A stretch of 64,000 nucleotides of DNA from Plumapathes pennacea (taxonomy: Eukaryota; Cnidaria; Anthozoa; Antipatharia; Myriopathidae), in the NCBI GenBank assembly GCA_964036295.1, contig OZ038462.1:8263267-8327266 (forward strand), in the 5' to 3' direction. The translations under genes were made by a program, and so were the position numbers. The notes under the pieces are model-generated. The model had not been told where the DNA came from and did not search any database. It saw only the letters and a list, made by a program, of their open reading frames with translations. The stretch's first letter is position 1; the number at the start of each line of letters is the position of its first letter. Positions 11,938-23,710 of this stretch are shown in pieces.

Positions 11938-12958
11938 ATGAACAGGACGATTTTCATTTGCCTGCTGCTGGCTTGTGTGGGCAACATTAATGCCCAAGTT
12001 GGCACTTGTTATCGATATGGAGGAAGGTGTGTTGCGTATATCTTGTGCAGGCGAGGGTGGACCATATTGACAAGTGGACCACCCTTCTGCCCCTTACCCT
12101 GGAACCCGATATGCTGTCGAAGACAGGTGATAATTGTGTTTTTGTTTTATTTCTAAATCAGACTATTCAAACTTTCCTTTCCTTTCAGCTTGATATGCTT
12201 GCTCAACTACAGCTAACAAAGAACCTGGGCATATTCCGAGACACACAAGAAAGCGCAATCACGGAATATAGTTTATTCTGTTCATAAATATGATGAGGCT
12301 GTGGTGACTACAAATCGCACTTTTTAGGGACGGCGTCCCACTGAAAGTGGGAAGCATGACCTTATTGTAGTCAAGACTGCGTCAGTCAGTCAGTCAGTTA
12401 TGTTGTGTTAACAATTGACTTCCAAATTTGGGCAAGAGCGAATACGCATGAAGAAATTTCAAGAGCTTAGAAGACGTCTTTTTGGAGTTACTTTGATTGT
12501 TATCATTGTACTCATGAATTTCCAGTCGATCTGTTGCATTTCAGAACCATTATCACCGAGGTAAATTCTCGGTTGTTTGAAATTGCACAGCTCTGTAATT
12601 GGGACAGTGCTCGACATTAAGGTTTTAGGTTGGTTGCCCTTCGGACTGTAGATTGACTTCAAGCAATAGAAAGTTTCATAATTTCTAGTTGCCCGGCCCA
12701 GAATTTACCTGCCCGACCAAAAGTTTTGGTTGCCCCGGGCAAGCGGGCAACCGTTAATGTCGAGCATTGTGGGAACTATAAATACCCTGGTAATGCTTTT
12801 CGAAAGCGAGTCGAAAATCGCTCTACTAGCAGTAGTAATTCAATTATTTGTTTACATGCCCAACGTTTCCTTGCTCGTCGACCCTATTTTCATTTTCAGA
12901 ATTTGTTTGGTCACTATCTTTTTAACTTGCAACGCTTTCTATTTTACAGTGGGGATAA
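11938..12958 (+). CDS. Small secreted six-cysteine peptide, beta-defensin-like (copy 1)
   Basis: ATG at 11938 follows a good acceptor (tttttgcacag, ending about 11927), so a 5' non-coding exon probably lies upstream. Residues 1-20 are a clear signal peptide cleaved after N-I-N-A. The mature part has six cysteines spaced C-x6-C-x5-C-x13-C-x7-C-C, within the beta-defensin range (C-x4-8-C-x3-5-C-x9-13-C-x4-7-CC). A donor after 12126 and an acceptor at 12949 would end the protein two codons later at 12956-12958; read-through instead gives about 11 hydrophobic residues and a stop at 12156. The 3' UTR matching copy 2 follows the distal exon, which favours splicing. Likely role: antimicrobial or channel-modulating secreted peptide (inferred from cysteine pattern only). 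Confidence 0.7.
12127..12949 (+). other. Intron-like insertion in defensin-like gene 1
   Basis: This stretch is missing from copy 2. It contains an inverted-repeat element: tgctcgacattaa near 12610 and ttaatgtcgagca near 12755, with g/c-rich gggcaa and ttgccc blocks between. The element may have brought in or enlarged the intron. Confidence 0.5.
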
Positions 12959-13047
12959 TCTTGAAGAGGATCCACCTGGCTGAAGAGCAACCGTCAATAG
13001 AGGAAAGTTAAAACTGTGCTCCACAATTCAATGTAATGGCAAAGTAA

Positions 13048-13053
13048 AATAAA
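13048..13053 (+). terminator. Polyadenylation signal AATAAA, defensin-like copy 1
   Basis: AATAAA inside a 3' UTR block (about 13007-13075) that is nearly identical to the one after copy 2. Confidence 0.65.
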
Positions 13054-13089
13054 ATATTAGCTGGTGAAACAAGTAAAAATTTCCATTCG

Positions 13090-16000
13090 CTTATCCTTCT
13101 CACTAATCATGCTCTTGACCCCCTTTGACTACAATCCAAAATAAGTTATGTTTAAACACAAAATCCACAAACTGTATATGGCCCTTCACTGTTCAAGCAG
13201 CATTTAACTTCCTCATGCTTCCTCATGCTTCAACATTTGATACAAGCTCCCAAAGCTCTGAAAACTTAACCCACCGCATGACGCGCACGTGATCGTCGTT
13301 AATCCCGAGATTTCCACAAAACAGTTATTCGCTGCTTTCTATTGTTTTGTCGACCAGTAGTAACGTAGATGTCTGGTCAATAATCGTCAACAATGTAGTC
13401 GTGGATTACCAGTTCTTCGGCAAACTAATCATAGTTCATCGGCTCTAAATGCTAGTGTACGACCCTTTATCGATTTTCTTCACATATTTACTATAAAACG
13501 AACCTGTATTCAACGGATACTCTGTTAAACGGACGCGGACACCAAAACCAAGCCATTTTGTTACCCGAATCCTGTACTAAGCGGACACTTCCAGAATTTT
13601 TATAGTGTATCTTTATTAGGTTATGCCAAATATTAGATATTGCAGAAGAGTTTTCAAATAATGCAACTTAGCAAAAAATTTGAAACCGGTGTTCTTCATA
13701 ATCATTATGAAAGGTATTTGAAATAGGAAAAAAAAAAATCAGTAATTTAGGGGAGTTTGTGGTACACAGGAACATGGCCAAATATTTAATGCTACATTAT
13801 GTCAGAAGTTTCAGGAAATAAAAATTAAGTGACTCATGTTTCATTTCAGAGCCTCTTAATAGGATTTCAGATTTAAAGGTTACAATGTACATTAAAAGTC
13901 AACTGATAGAGTTAAAACATTGGTTTTTCATACCTTTTGTGGAACATGCTCAATCATACTGTAAATATCAAAATGCACAGATATATACACAAATATAGTG
14001 CATAGACGTGAAACTTCAAACAAAGTTAAACGTAATGTTTAAAAAGAACAGCTACTAATATTACAGTACTGTTGGTGGTAGATAAATCCTGATGACATCC
14101 AATGTAAACACACTACATGCATACCACTTTCTTAAAATAGAAAGGGACTGCCAAATAATCAAGAAATAATGCATTTGGCAAAGTTTCATGCACAGTATAA
14201 CGGTATAAGCAACAATAAATCTACAACTGCCACCACTTTCTTGAACTGCTTCAATCTTAAAGCAGTTCAAAAGTGTATGATTCTAAAAAGTGGTTTGTAA
14301 GATTTCAACAACAATAGGAAGATATATTAATTAAAAATATATTGTTCAGTTCAACATTTGAAACTGCCTACCTGACCAATAGCCATGTTCTCCCCCAAAT
14401 TCCCTTTCGTACAAAATTCAGATAGGTGTTGTTGTAACTTGGCTAATAATTTCTGCATCTCCACACTAAAAAGGCTGTTCTTCAATGTCTGGTATACTCT
14501 GTTGAGAGGAAAGATGAAGATTAAAATAATGTAACTTTTTATGCAAAACTACAACAACTGCCTTGCGAGAATATTGATCTTGGAGGACAGGAGGTCCAAC
14601 TGCACCACACACAAGTCTGAAGGGCTAATATACACTACACTCTCATAACTTTATTACTTGCACAATGCGTTAGATGCATAAACGTGCGTTTTTTTACGCA
14701 TATTTTTTCTTGAAAACGCATTTTTAAAGTCAAGATTAAACTGGGGTGCTTTGTGCTTGTGAGCTTTTGAAAGTTACTCGAACGAAATTCGTGCGACACG
14801 TCGCGGAAAGAATGCCACACGCGGATCTCTGTCTGTAAGTATATGTGACAACACGTAAATTATACAATCATGGCCTTTTATGCGGTCACATAGATTGCTG
14901 AGCGTTCACGTTTGACCGACGAGCATGTGGACAATCCAATGTTGATCGCAATGGAAGGGTGACAGCAGCGGTATCGTTGTTAACTTCGCAAAGTTCGGAT
15001 TTTTCTTTAGACAGAACGGTATTCCAACTTTGATCCGTGGTTTACAAGTACAGTCGGCGCCTTGTCGCGGATCGAAATGTTTGCGCTACGCTGGGCACGC
15101 TGCCTGCATTCATCTTGTGTCTGAAACTATTACCGTTAATATCTTGTGGAACAACTATTAGCGCCATTAAAAAAAAGTAATAATCGTGGCATAGGGGAGT
15201 CAAACGAAAAAATACTTTGCGGAATGGCGCCTAAGTTAAAGCCGGTAAATATGGTAATACGTATTTTTCAGACAGTCATACGCATTTTTACGGCAGGCCG
15301 CGTTTTCAACGCATTTCTCAAAAGCCTAGCGCGAAGGCTGATTCCATCAAAATCCAGCAAGGTGGGGAAGAGGTGTGGGGGAGTGTAGCACCTTTCAGGT
15401 TGGTTTACTATGTGAAGCCAGGTTCATTGTTTTTAGGGTTAGGGTTTTTGCTTGGTTTGTTTAAGTATTGTTTCCTTGCCCAATGGTGCACGACCTTACG
15501 AGAGGTGCTACAACGCCCGTAGGGGGGTGGGGGTGGGGTCTTTCATGATTGCTTTCCTACGTGTAGCAGCTTCATTGTTTTAAGGGTTAGGGTTTTTGCT
15601 TGGTTTGTTTAAGTAATGTTTCTTTGCCCAATAAAGAGCAACTGTAGAATACCGGGCCTCAATTCTACGAAGCAAGACAAACAAAGACTGTATTGTTACG
15701 GAAAGTAGTGGCCCGGTACCTGAAGTTTACCTAAATCTTATCATAGTGGAAAAATAGCGTATTATTTAAGAGACTCATCACATGAAGACTGCCAGGTTTC
15801 TTTCTCACTTTGGCCAACGGAGCCGCTGTTATTTTCTTGAAGTTCGGTAGTAAGCGCCAAGATGAAAACAACGCACATGAGTAAGACCGCTGACCTGATT
15901 CGATTTTTTGGCCGCGCCAAAACTGGGGCGAGCAAAATCGAAAAACTTCGCCGCGCTGTTTCTACACTAAAAACGATCACATTTGCGAGCGGGGAAACTT

Positions 16001-16380
16001 GAAAAGACACGACAGCAAACAATTAGTTCACAACGCAATTACTGTTGAAATTATGTTTTGTGAGGAGACTGTCGCAAATTGCGACTCATAATAATTATCC
16101 CTGTCAAATACATTCACTAATTTGCATACATTCTAAACTACAAAGTGAAACCGAAAGTCTTTAGTCTGTTTTTTTTTTTTTTTTTTTTTTTTTTGCTTTT
16201 GTCTTTTTTTTTCGTGGCAATCCATCTTTATCAAAGTGACCAAACTGAGATCACGTCGTCAACACTTGCAGGCATCTACAAAGCTTTGCTTGGGCTGCTG
16301 GTGAATAGAATTCGCAACAAGACGGCTGAAAAGTTAAAAGATAGTGACGTGGAGTCCAAGGGTCGAGACTAAACATTCTT
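13090..16380. other. Non-coding flank of unit 1
   Basis: No convincing gene. 13500-13600 is a Tigger/pogo-like scrap (tactctgttaaacggacgcg style). 14640-15345 is an insertion absent from unit 2. 15400-15990 repeats the text gtttttagggttagggtttttgctt twice. Poly-T lies at 16169-16193. An open frame at about 16194-16372 is unassigned. Confidence 0.4.
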
Positions 16381-16879
16381 TTGCGAAGTGCCACAGATCC
16401 ACAGAAACCTCACGCTCATACATCAGTGATGAATGATCTACTTAAAATATTATATGACAAGTTTAGAACAATAGTGCACCATTTTTGTGTCAATCTTTGT
16501 CTTAAATATCAACCAATAGCGTGCCAGCCTAAGCTCGAGAAAACATCTGTTCGCGTTTCGTTCACATCATCGCTAGCCCGACCAAGAAATTCTGAGTAAC
16601 AAAGCAACCCAAGCGAGGAATACAAACGTAAGCATTCCTTAACTGAACGTTCGGAGCTTTTTAGAGAGTTGCTCGTCATTCGGCCTTGGCTTCGATTTCA
16701 ACAGCTCATTGATCCTTACAATGATGTTAAACTTTAAGCAGCAGGACGGCTATTTAGGCGTCCTTTATCAAACAAAAACCTGAATTCTGTGCATCTAAAA
16801 TGTAGGCACAAGAAATTCGTCCGATAACTCCCCGCGTTTTCCGTTCACAAGTAATAGTTAGCTCTCCGAGGTTTTCGCC

Positions 16880-17062
<183 letters not shown>

Positions 17063-17384
17063 ATAGTGATCGCTGTGCTTTTTAAGTGCTGGCCATGGTG
17101 AAAAATGCGGTGTGTACTTGAAGTGTGATGAAAAAAGAGGAATGTTGAGCTGAGAAAATAGCGATGGCAATGAACAATATTGATTTTATTTGCAGAGGAA
17201 GTCAACAATTAAAGTAGTCTGTTCTAGTCCCTCCTTTTCTCTCCAAGATCGTAAATAAACGCCCAATTTGAAGCCGAGCGGAGTCTGGACGCTAAGCGGA
17301 GGAGAAGAAAAGGAGGGACTGTAGACACCTTGTTTGTTATTTTTGAACTCTCGTTTCTCTAGAAACGGGAATTTTCCCATTGGC

Positions 17385-17680
17385 TGAAAAAATTCCCAGA
17401 CCTGTCAAGAAACTCGTCAAAGTCACAGTTTGCGTGGGACAGTCTCGAAAATCTCGAAGCGATGGGCGATCTATTCGAAATGTGTTTGAAGCGATTCCCA
17501 AACGTTTTATCGTTAAAGAAAGAGCAAGAACACGCAGTCAGAAGTTTGTTGAAAAAATAAAGATGTTCTGGTAGTTCTTCCCACTGGTTTTGGCAAAAGC
17601 CTCATTTATCAGTTGTTTATTTGTGTAAAGCAACATCTCGGCGAAATCAGAAATGAAGTCATTTTCGCTGCTTGAATGTT
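17385..17680 (+). pseudogene. RecQ-like DNA helicase N-terminal relic
   Basis: One plus frame (about 17397-17560) gives a tract ending L-K-K-E-Q-E-H-A-V, like motif 0 of RecQ helicases. After a one-base slip in an A-run near 17557-17565 the next frame gives D-V-L-V-V-L-P-T-G-F-G-K-S-L-I-Y-Q, the Walker A (motif I) signature of RecQ proteins. The slip puts a TAA in the first frame, and motifs Ia-VI are not found downstream. RecQ-like ORFs are scattered in many cnidarian genomes, so this may be a transposon or retrocopy relic. Family is well supported, origin is not. Confidence 0.75.
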
Positions 17681-18096
17681 CTCCCGTTGAATGTCGGCGT
17701 CTTGAATAACGAATATCATGATCGAATTAACGAATGACAAGAACGAATAACAAACGTCAACATCGAATAACGATTTTACAATAACACGTCAGTTTCTCGC
17801 TTTGTCATTGGCTAATTTTTATCATCAATACGAGGACAGACACATTAAATCGAGTGCTGACGACAGTGATTTGGACGAGGGTGACTTCAGCTTCAATTTT
17901 ACCTCAATTCTTGCAAAAGTGACATTCGGCAATTAAAGTAGAGAACCAGAAGTATTCAGAGGCGAATTTCCTCGAGCTTTGTCTTGAAATTGTCCAGAAA
18001 ACCGCAGCAGAAAAGCGTACAGTTCCATTTCTTTCCAACTTCTTTGACAGGATTTTATTTTGCACGCGTGAAACTGTCACTTTTTGGCCAATGAAA

Positions 18097-18316
<220 letters not shown>

Positions 18317-18532
18317 ATTTGAGATTTTCTTATGTGTACAAGGGATGGTTTTCAACCTATTTTTTGACTAGATTATTTAGCTAAAGGAAATCACCCTTTA
18401 TCTTCTTGTTCTGCACTCCATTTATTCGAAACTTTTTCCATTCAATTCAAATCAAGTACACAGTTTCATAATATACTTTAACAATTGATAATACGTTAAC
18501 CTCTTGTCCCTTTCTGTACAGTTTGGCAAAAT

Positions 18533-18742
18533 ATGAACATGAAGATTTTCATTTGCCTGCTGCTGGCCTGCATGGGCAACATTAATGCCCAACAAATAAT
18601 CACTTGTTCTGGGCAGATTGCTAACGCATCATGCGTTGGGGCCAACCAGTGCTTGCCACCAAACAAATTGATGGCAACTGGACCACCCCTGTGTTTGGGG
18701 AAGCAAGAATGCTGTCTGAAAAAGTCACCAACAAAAAAGTAA
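18533..18742 (+). CDS. Small secreted six-cysteine peptide, beta-defensin-like (copy 2)
   Basis: An intact 69-residue protein. The first ATG (18533) is preferred to the one two codons on because copy 1 starts at the same place. Signal peptide of 20 residues almost identical to copy 1, cleaved after N-I-N-A. Mature cysteines are C-x8-C-x5-C-x13-C-x5-C-C, then a basic tail ending P-T-K-K. A G-P-P motif before the fourth cysteine is shared with copy 1, but most other mature residues differ, which is typical of rapidly diversifying defence or venom peptides. A conserved acceptor (ctttctgtacag) lies just before the start, as in copy 1, so the first exon is upstream and unseen. Family assignment rests on cysteine spacing. 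Other six-cysteine cnidarian peptide folds remain possible. Confidence 0.78.
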   Translation: MNMKIFICLLLACMGNINAQQIITCSGQIANASCVGANQCLPPNKLMATGPPLCLGKQECCLKKSPTKK

Positions 18743-18784
18743 ACTTAAAACTGTACTCCACAGTTCAATGTAAAAGCAAAGTAA

Positions 18785-18790
18785 AATAAA
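18785..18790 (+). terminator. Polyadenylation signal AATAAA, defensin-like copy 2
   Basis: AATAAA about 40 bp after the stop, in the 3' UTR block shared with copy 1. Confidence 0.7.
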
Positions 18791-18880
18791 CTATTGGCTG
18801 GTGAAACAAGTAGACATTTCCATTTGACTTACCCTTTTCATGTAGTGCAGGTTATGTGGTTCTCCCTCTTCTTTTGTTAA

Positions 18881-19085
18881 CCCTTTCACTCCCAAGAGTG
18901 ATCAATTTCAATTTTCTCCTTCAGTTTCTCACCAGAAGTATTATTATCATACAGTAAGGAGAACTTTGCTTTTGATACCTTGTTCATGTGAAAATTGATT
19001 AAACTATCAATTCTCACTACATCACTTATACATTTTCCTCCTGAAGGGTAGGGAGAATCTGTATTTGAGCTTGGAAGTAATGGCA
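18881..19085. repeat. MITE of the cactcccaag family
   Basis: Begins with ttaa then ccctttcactcccaag, runs about 205 bp and ends with a degenerate ttgagcttggaagt. The same element occurs at 3805-3985, 23245-23702, 31193-31383 and 58856-59057. TTAA flanks on the better copies suggest a TTAA target site. Confidence 0.75.
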
Positions 19086-20852
19086 GAGTAAAAGGAAACT
19101 CCTTCCGACAAAAAGTAGTAGTGCAGTACATTACATGATTGTCAATGAGGAACTTTTTGTTGTGATGATTTTCAGTGGACCAATGGAGACCAATTCACGC
19201 TCACCAAATCTGGTTTGACAAACACACAAACTGCCAGCGATTTCTGCTGGTCAGCACTTGTATAGTTTCGAGGGCTTTGTGAGGCAATTGTCACTTTTTG
19301 ACAAAAGTTGAGGTTTTCCTTTCTCAGCAGGGAGCTAAATTAGTAATTCATCCTGCTGGGTTAGGCTGTTTACTCGTGAACACATTTATGGTTATAATAT
19401 GCAATATCATCCTCTCCTGCTTCGACATCAGAATTTTCAGGAACTAACAAAATATGTTATTCATGTTTCATTTCAGAGCCTTAATAAAAGTTCAGATTTA
19501 AAGGCTACAATGTATATGAAAAGTCAAGTGATAGAGTGAAAACATTGGTCTTTCAATTACCTTTTGTGGAACATGCTCAATCATACTGTAAATATCAAAA
19601 TGCACAGAAAAATGTAGTGCATAGATGTGAAACTTCAAACTATTAGATAAATGTTGCTAGTATAAAAGACATGCAACATTAAAAAATAACAGCTACTAAT
19701 ATTACAGTACTGTTGGTGGTAGACTAACTGATGACATTCCATGAAAACACACCACATGCATTAACCACTTCCTAAAATAGAAAGGGACTGCCAACTAATC
19801 CAGAAATAATGCATTTGGCAAAGTTCCATGCACAGTATAAAGGTACAGCCCCAAAGCATCAATAAATCTACAACTGCCACCACTTTCTTAAACTGCTTCA
19901 ATGAATTGGAGAGGTTTGTAAGATTTCAACCACAACAAGAAAATATATTAAAATATTGTTCAGCTCAACAACTGCTTACCTAAGCCATGCTCTCCCCCAA
20001 ACTACCTTCTGTGCAAATTCATGTAGGTGTTCTTGTAACAATTATAATTTTTGCACTTCCACACTTTAGTAAAGCTGTTCTTCAGTGTCTGGTATTCTCT
20101 GTTGAGAACAAGGAAACATGAAGATTAAAATAACGTAACTCTTTATGCAAAACAACAACAATGTACTGCTTTGCAAGAATTGATCTTGGAGGACAGGAGA
20201 TTCAACTGCACCACACACAAGTTTGCAGGGCTATAATTTGTGATCACACTCTAAAGTGCAACAAAATCCAGCAAGATGGGAAAGGATTGTGGGGGAATGT
20301 AACACCTTTTTCAGAAGCCACTTTTGTGATTGTTTCCCTATATGTGTAGCAGCTTCATTGTTCTTAGGGTTACGGTTTTTGCTTCGTTTGTCTAAGTTTT
20401 GTTTCCTTGCTAGGGGGGTCTTTTGTGATTGCTTTCCAATGTGTAGCAGCTTCATTGTTTCAGGGTTAGGGATTTTTTTGCTTGGTTTGTTTAACGTATT
20501 GTTTCCTTGCCCAATGAGGAGCAACTGTAGAACACCGGGCCTCAATTCTACGAAGCAAGGCAAACAAACACTGTATTGTTATGGAAAGTAGTGGCCCGGT
20601 ATCTGAAGTCTACCTAAATCTTATCATAGTGGAAAAATAGCGTATTCTTTAAGAGACTCATCATATGAAGACTGCCAGGTTTCTCCCTCACCTTGGCCAA
20701 CGGAGCCGCTGTTATTTTCTTGAAGTTCGGCAGTGCACCGCACGACACATCCAAACAACGCACATGAGTGAGACCGCTGACCTGACATGAAACGATTCGA
20801 ATTTTGGCCGCGCGAAAACTGGGATGAGCAAAAATCGAAAAACTTTAAAGGT

Positions 20853-21076
20853 GGTGTTACACTGGTCGATTTGCAACGACGATTTACAACGATGCGATGT
20901 TGCGCTAAAAATCGTTGAGGTGTAACACCCCATTGCGAACGATTTTTCGCGATGTTTGCAGTGCTGCAACGCGTTGCAAGTTCTTGAAAGCGATTCAAAA
21001 ACTTGCAGCGCCGTTGCGTGGATTTGGAGCAAATCGGCGTTGCAAATTGTCGTTGCGAATCGACCAGTGTAACACC
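20853..21076. repeat. MITE with ggtgttacactggtcga ends
   Basis: Terminal inverted repeats begin ggtgttacactggtcgatt and continue with cgttgcaaatcg-like text on both arms, about 224 bp in all, with no coding capacity. A related but partial sequence occurs at about 22750-22850. Confidence 0.85.
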
Positions 21077-21109
21077 AGCTCAAAGCTATTTCGTTGCACT
21101 TACTAGAAA

Positions 21110-21420
21110 TACGATAATCGCAGATACCCCCTCACTCTGCCATTGATGGGACTTTTACTTTGGTAACTCCCAACAAGAGTAGCCTTTGTTTTACCGAAAT
21201 GTCGACTCAATCTTTTCTTCGAACTCAAGTGCTACACGCAAAGGAAGGAGAAAAAGAATGGTGTGTCATACTTTTGCGTTGAAAAAAGAATCGATTGCGT
21301 GACGAAGTACGTATTTCCCACGGTCGGCACGTCAAATTAATTCATACAGTCTGCCAAGCACGTTCTCAAAATTTAATACTCAAAGTTTGAAGTTGGTAAA
21401 AAAGGAACACTGATTTTCTA
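21110..21420. repeat. Repeat shared with 34.26-34.50 kb
   Basis: Contains gcgttgaaaaaagaatcgat followed by tgcgtgacg, also present near 34430. The preceding ataccccctc block also occurs in both places, while other parts are rearranged. Dispersed repeat of unknown class. Confidence 0.55.
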
Positions 21421-21850
21421 ATTTTGAATTCATAGGCAGTACAATTAAATAGCTTCCTGTGCGATCTGATTTTATTCTGGAAGGCATTCACCAGACTCAG
21501 GCATGCATATTTAATAGGCTCGAATTGTTTTGCATGTGAACCCCGCACTCAAAACAGCAAGATTTCTCCCAGAATCAAAGCAAAACTTGAACAGTTTACT
21601 TCAAATTATACACGGGCTTCAAACCCAGTAATACTTCTAAGGGCTTGTGAACGATTCTCGCTGCAATCACCGCGTGTCAGATTACAGAAAAATAAGACAT
21701 CTGACTAAATCATTCAAGGCCCCAAGTTCCGATTGCTCTGAGCGAATACGGTAGCCGAAACTGGCGACAGAAGCGTAGTAAAACAATACTTCGAAGGAAA
21801 ATGATCAGCATACAGATTTTAATACATTCTTGAAGTGACCGAGTTACAAG

Positions 21851-22336
21851 CTATACGGGATAGAATATATTTGTCACGGTGATTGTTCGATTTTCACTGA
21901 CTAACCTTTGTTGCTTGTCCTTTCTAAATAAGTATCTGAGTTTAACACAAAACGGCGTCTGAAGCTCCCGATTTGCTTTCAAGCGCTGTTCCCTTTGCGG
22001 AGTTGTCTGTGTTACCCGCTTCTGTTCATGTCGCTTTTGGTCGGCATTCATGCGCTGTTGTCTTTACGGAGTCTTTTCGGCCCGCTTTTTCTCCTGAAGG
22101 TCTCGATTTGCTTTCAAGCGCTGTTCTCTTTGCGGAGTTGTCTGTGTTACCCGCTTCTCTTCATGTCGCTTTCGATCGGCATTCATGCGCTGTTTTCTCT
22201 GCGGAGTCTTTTCTTCGGTCCGCTTTTGCTCTTGAAGTGCCTGTTCCCTTCTCTTTTGAAGACGAGCTTCGCGAGACCGTTCTGTTTCAAGTTTTCTAGT
22301 TTTCAAATTCATTTTCGTGAGCGCAGTTACGTACAA
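21851..22336 (-). pseudogene. Basic Arg/Gln-rich ORF of a repeat element (Helitron-like N-terminus?)
   Basis: Minus-strand frames encode tandem copies of a charged unit containing T-P-Q-R-(E/K)-Q-R followed by A-(N/D)-R-(E/D/K). Two DNA copies of about 155 bp are visible between 21975 and 22240. The frame breaks near 22055. Charged repeats of this style occur at the N-terminus of Helitron/Pif1-type proteins, but no Rep or helicase motif is present, so the class is only suggested. Confidence 0.4.
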
Positions 22337-22500
22337 TTGTTGCTTTGTTCAAATCTTTCTTAAAAACATGGCGGTGACGCTAGTCGATAGCCTTATTTGG
22401 ACATTGCCTTAGGCACCTGGCCTAAAAAGGTCGCATCGGACAAACACACAAACAAACAAACACACGAACATTAGATTTCGAGATGGCGACGCGCTTGGAG
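21870..22500. repeat. Dispersed repeat family, copy 1 of 3
   Basis: Shares with 28918-29310 and 30405-30785 an opening cggtga...attgttc(g/a)attttc(c)a block, a gtcctttct..a.aagta block, ggcgtctg, and an ending gatggcgac(c/g)cgcttggagtc. Copies 2 and 3 lack the basic ORF of this copy and have a different middle. Confidence 0.7.
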
Positions 22501-22992
22501 TCTTCAAATGAGCCGACTATGATGCATGAGCGTCGTAAATATTTCCCTCACTTCGTTCGGGGACAACCTCGAACTTGGAAGGCAAAACATTGGAACTGTT
22601 TTTGGGTATCAAAAAAAAAATGTACCGCAATTGTGTTAGGAAGAGCGCATGCTTATTCGAGCGTTCAGTGTTGTGCACTAATGAAAACTAATCGAAAATG
22701 ATGGCGTGTGTAGAAAACGTTCGTAGTGCCACAGCGGGTTTGGTCCCGAAACATACTCATCAGTTGCAAGTTGCTGAGGTCGCGTTGCACAGTGTAACAT
22801 CCCACCTCAATTTGCAACTGCAACAATAGTTGTTTAACTGTTGCGAGACAACATGAGAAAAACCCAATGAGAAAATTATTGATCATCGGACGAACCCGGA
22901 AACTGATACTAATTTTATTTACAATGACACTTGGTGTAAGGTAACTATAACCAGAGGCTATTAATTTACCACCTACTGTAACTGTCGGTAAA

Positions 22993-23077
22993 GCCTAGTC
23001 TACTCGCTGCCGTTTTTGTGGTCGCAACACCTTGTGCCCCTCCCCCCAAACAAAAAACGGCTGCGAGCAGACTAGGC
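22993..23077. repeat. Short foldback MITE
   Basis: gcctagtctactcgctgccg at one end and the complement of cggctgcgagcagactaggc at the other: near-complete inverted arms of about 25 bp in an 85-bp element. Confidence 0.85.
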
Positions 23078-23244
23078 AAAGCCAAAAGACCATTTTTTTC
23101 TTCGTGCAACAACTGCCGAAAAGGTTTACCAACTCGTAACCCAAGTCATATTTCTACAAGACTTTCACAGGAAACCGCTAGTGGCCTAAAGCTCGTTCAT
23201 ATAGTTATTAATATTTATCCATGGCAACTTCCAGCGTAACTTAA

Positions 23245-23702
23245 CCTTTTCACTCCCAAGAATGATCAACTTCAGTTTTCTCTTTTCAGTTTCCCACCTG
23301 AGATATATGAAATTAAGGAGAATTTGGCATTTGATACCTGGCTCAAGTGACAGCAGATTTAGCCTGCAATGCAGGCGTTCTTGTTCGTTTCCAGGCAAAA
23401 TTCGTTCGGAGTGGGATTGGGGCGAGGAAAAACCTGCGGGGGGAAGAAGGGGCGGGGGTGGGAAAGGGAACTTCTCTCCTCCTTCCTCCCCCCTCCCTAT
23501 TTTCCTCCCGCATCCCCTTCCTCCTCCGCAGCTTTTGCTACACCCCAGTCCTACTCCCGAAAGAATTTTGCCTTAAAACGAACGGGAACGCCTACATTGC
23601 AGGCTACAGCTGATTAAAACATAAATTCTATTTTCATTATTCATACATTATTCTTATTTTATGGTTGAGAGGATTTGTGTTTTGAGCTTGGGAGTTAAAG
23701 GG
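23245..23702. repeat. cactcccaag-family MITE split by another element
   Basis: Left half at 23245-23357 and right half at 23608-23702 (ending gcttgggagttaaaggg) are flanked by TTAA on both sides (23241-23244, 23703-23706). The middle is a second transposon. Confidence 0.8.
23358..23607. repeat. Nested MITE with tagcctgcaatg ends
   Basis: Ends tagcctgcaatgcaggcgtt and the complement of aacgcctacattgcaggcta. The core is g-rich then c-rich, about 250 bp. It has inserted into the MITE described for 23245-23702, giving their relative age. Confidence 0.85.
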
Positions 23703-23710
23703 TTAAAATA

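Larger units (their letters stand above)
9790..15990. repeat. Tandem segmental duplication, unit 1
   Basis: Matches unit 2 (16380-20830) in order: 9840-10170 with 16400-16720, 11750-12100 with 18375-18700, 13829-14640 with 19448-20228, and 15345-15990 with 20265-20830. The offset of about 6.6 kb shrinks after 13.1 kb because unit 1 carries extra sequence at about 12150-12900 and 14640-15345. Unit 1 includes defensin-like gene 1 near its centre. Confidence 0.85.
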
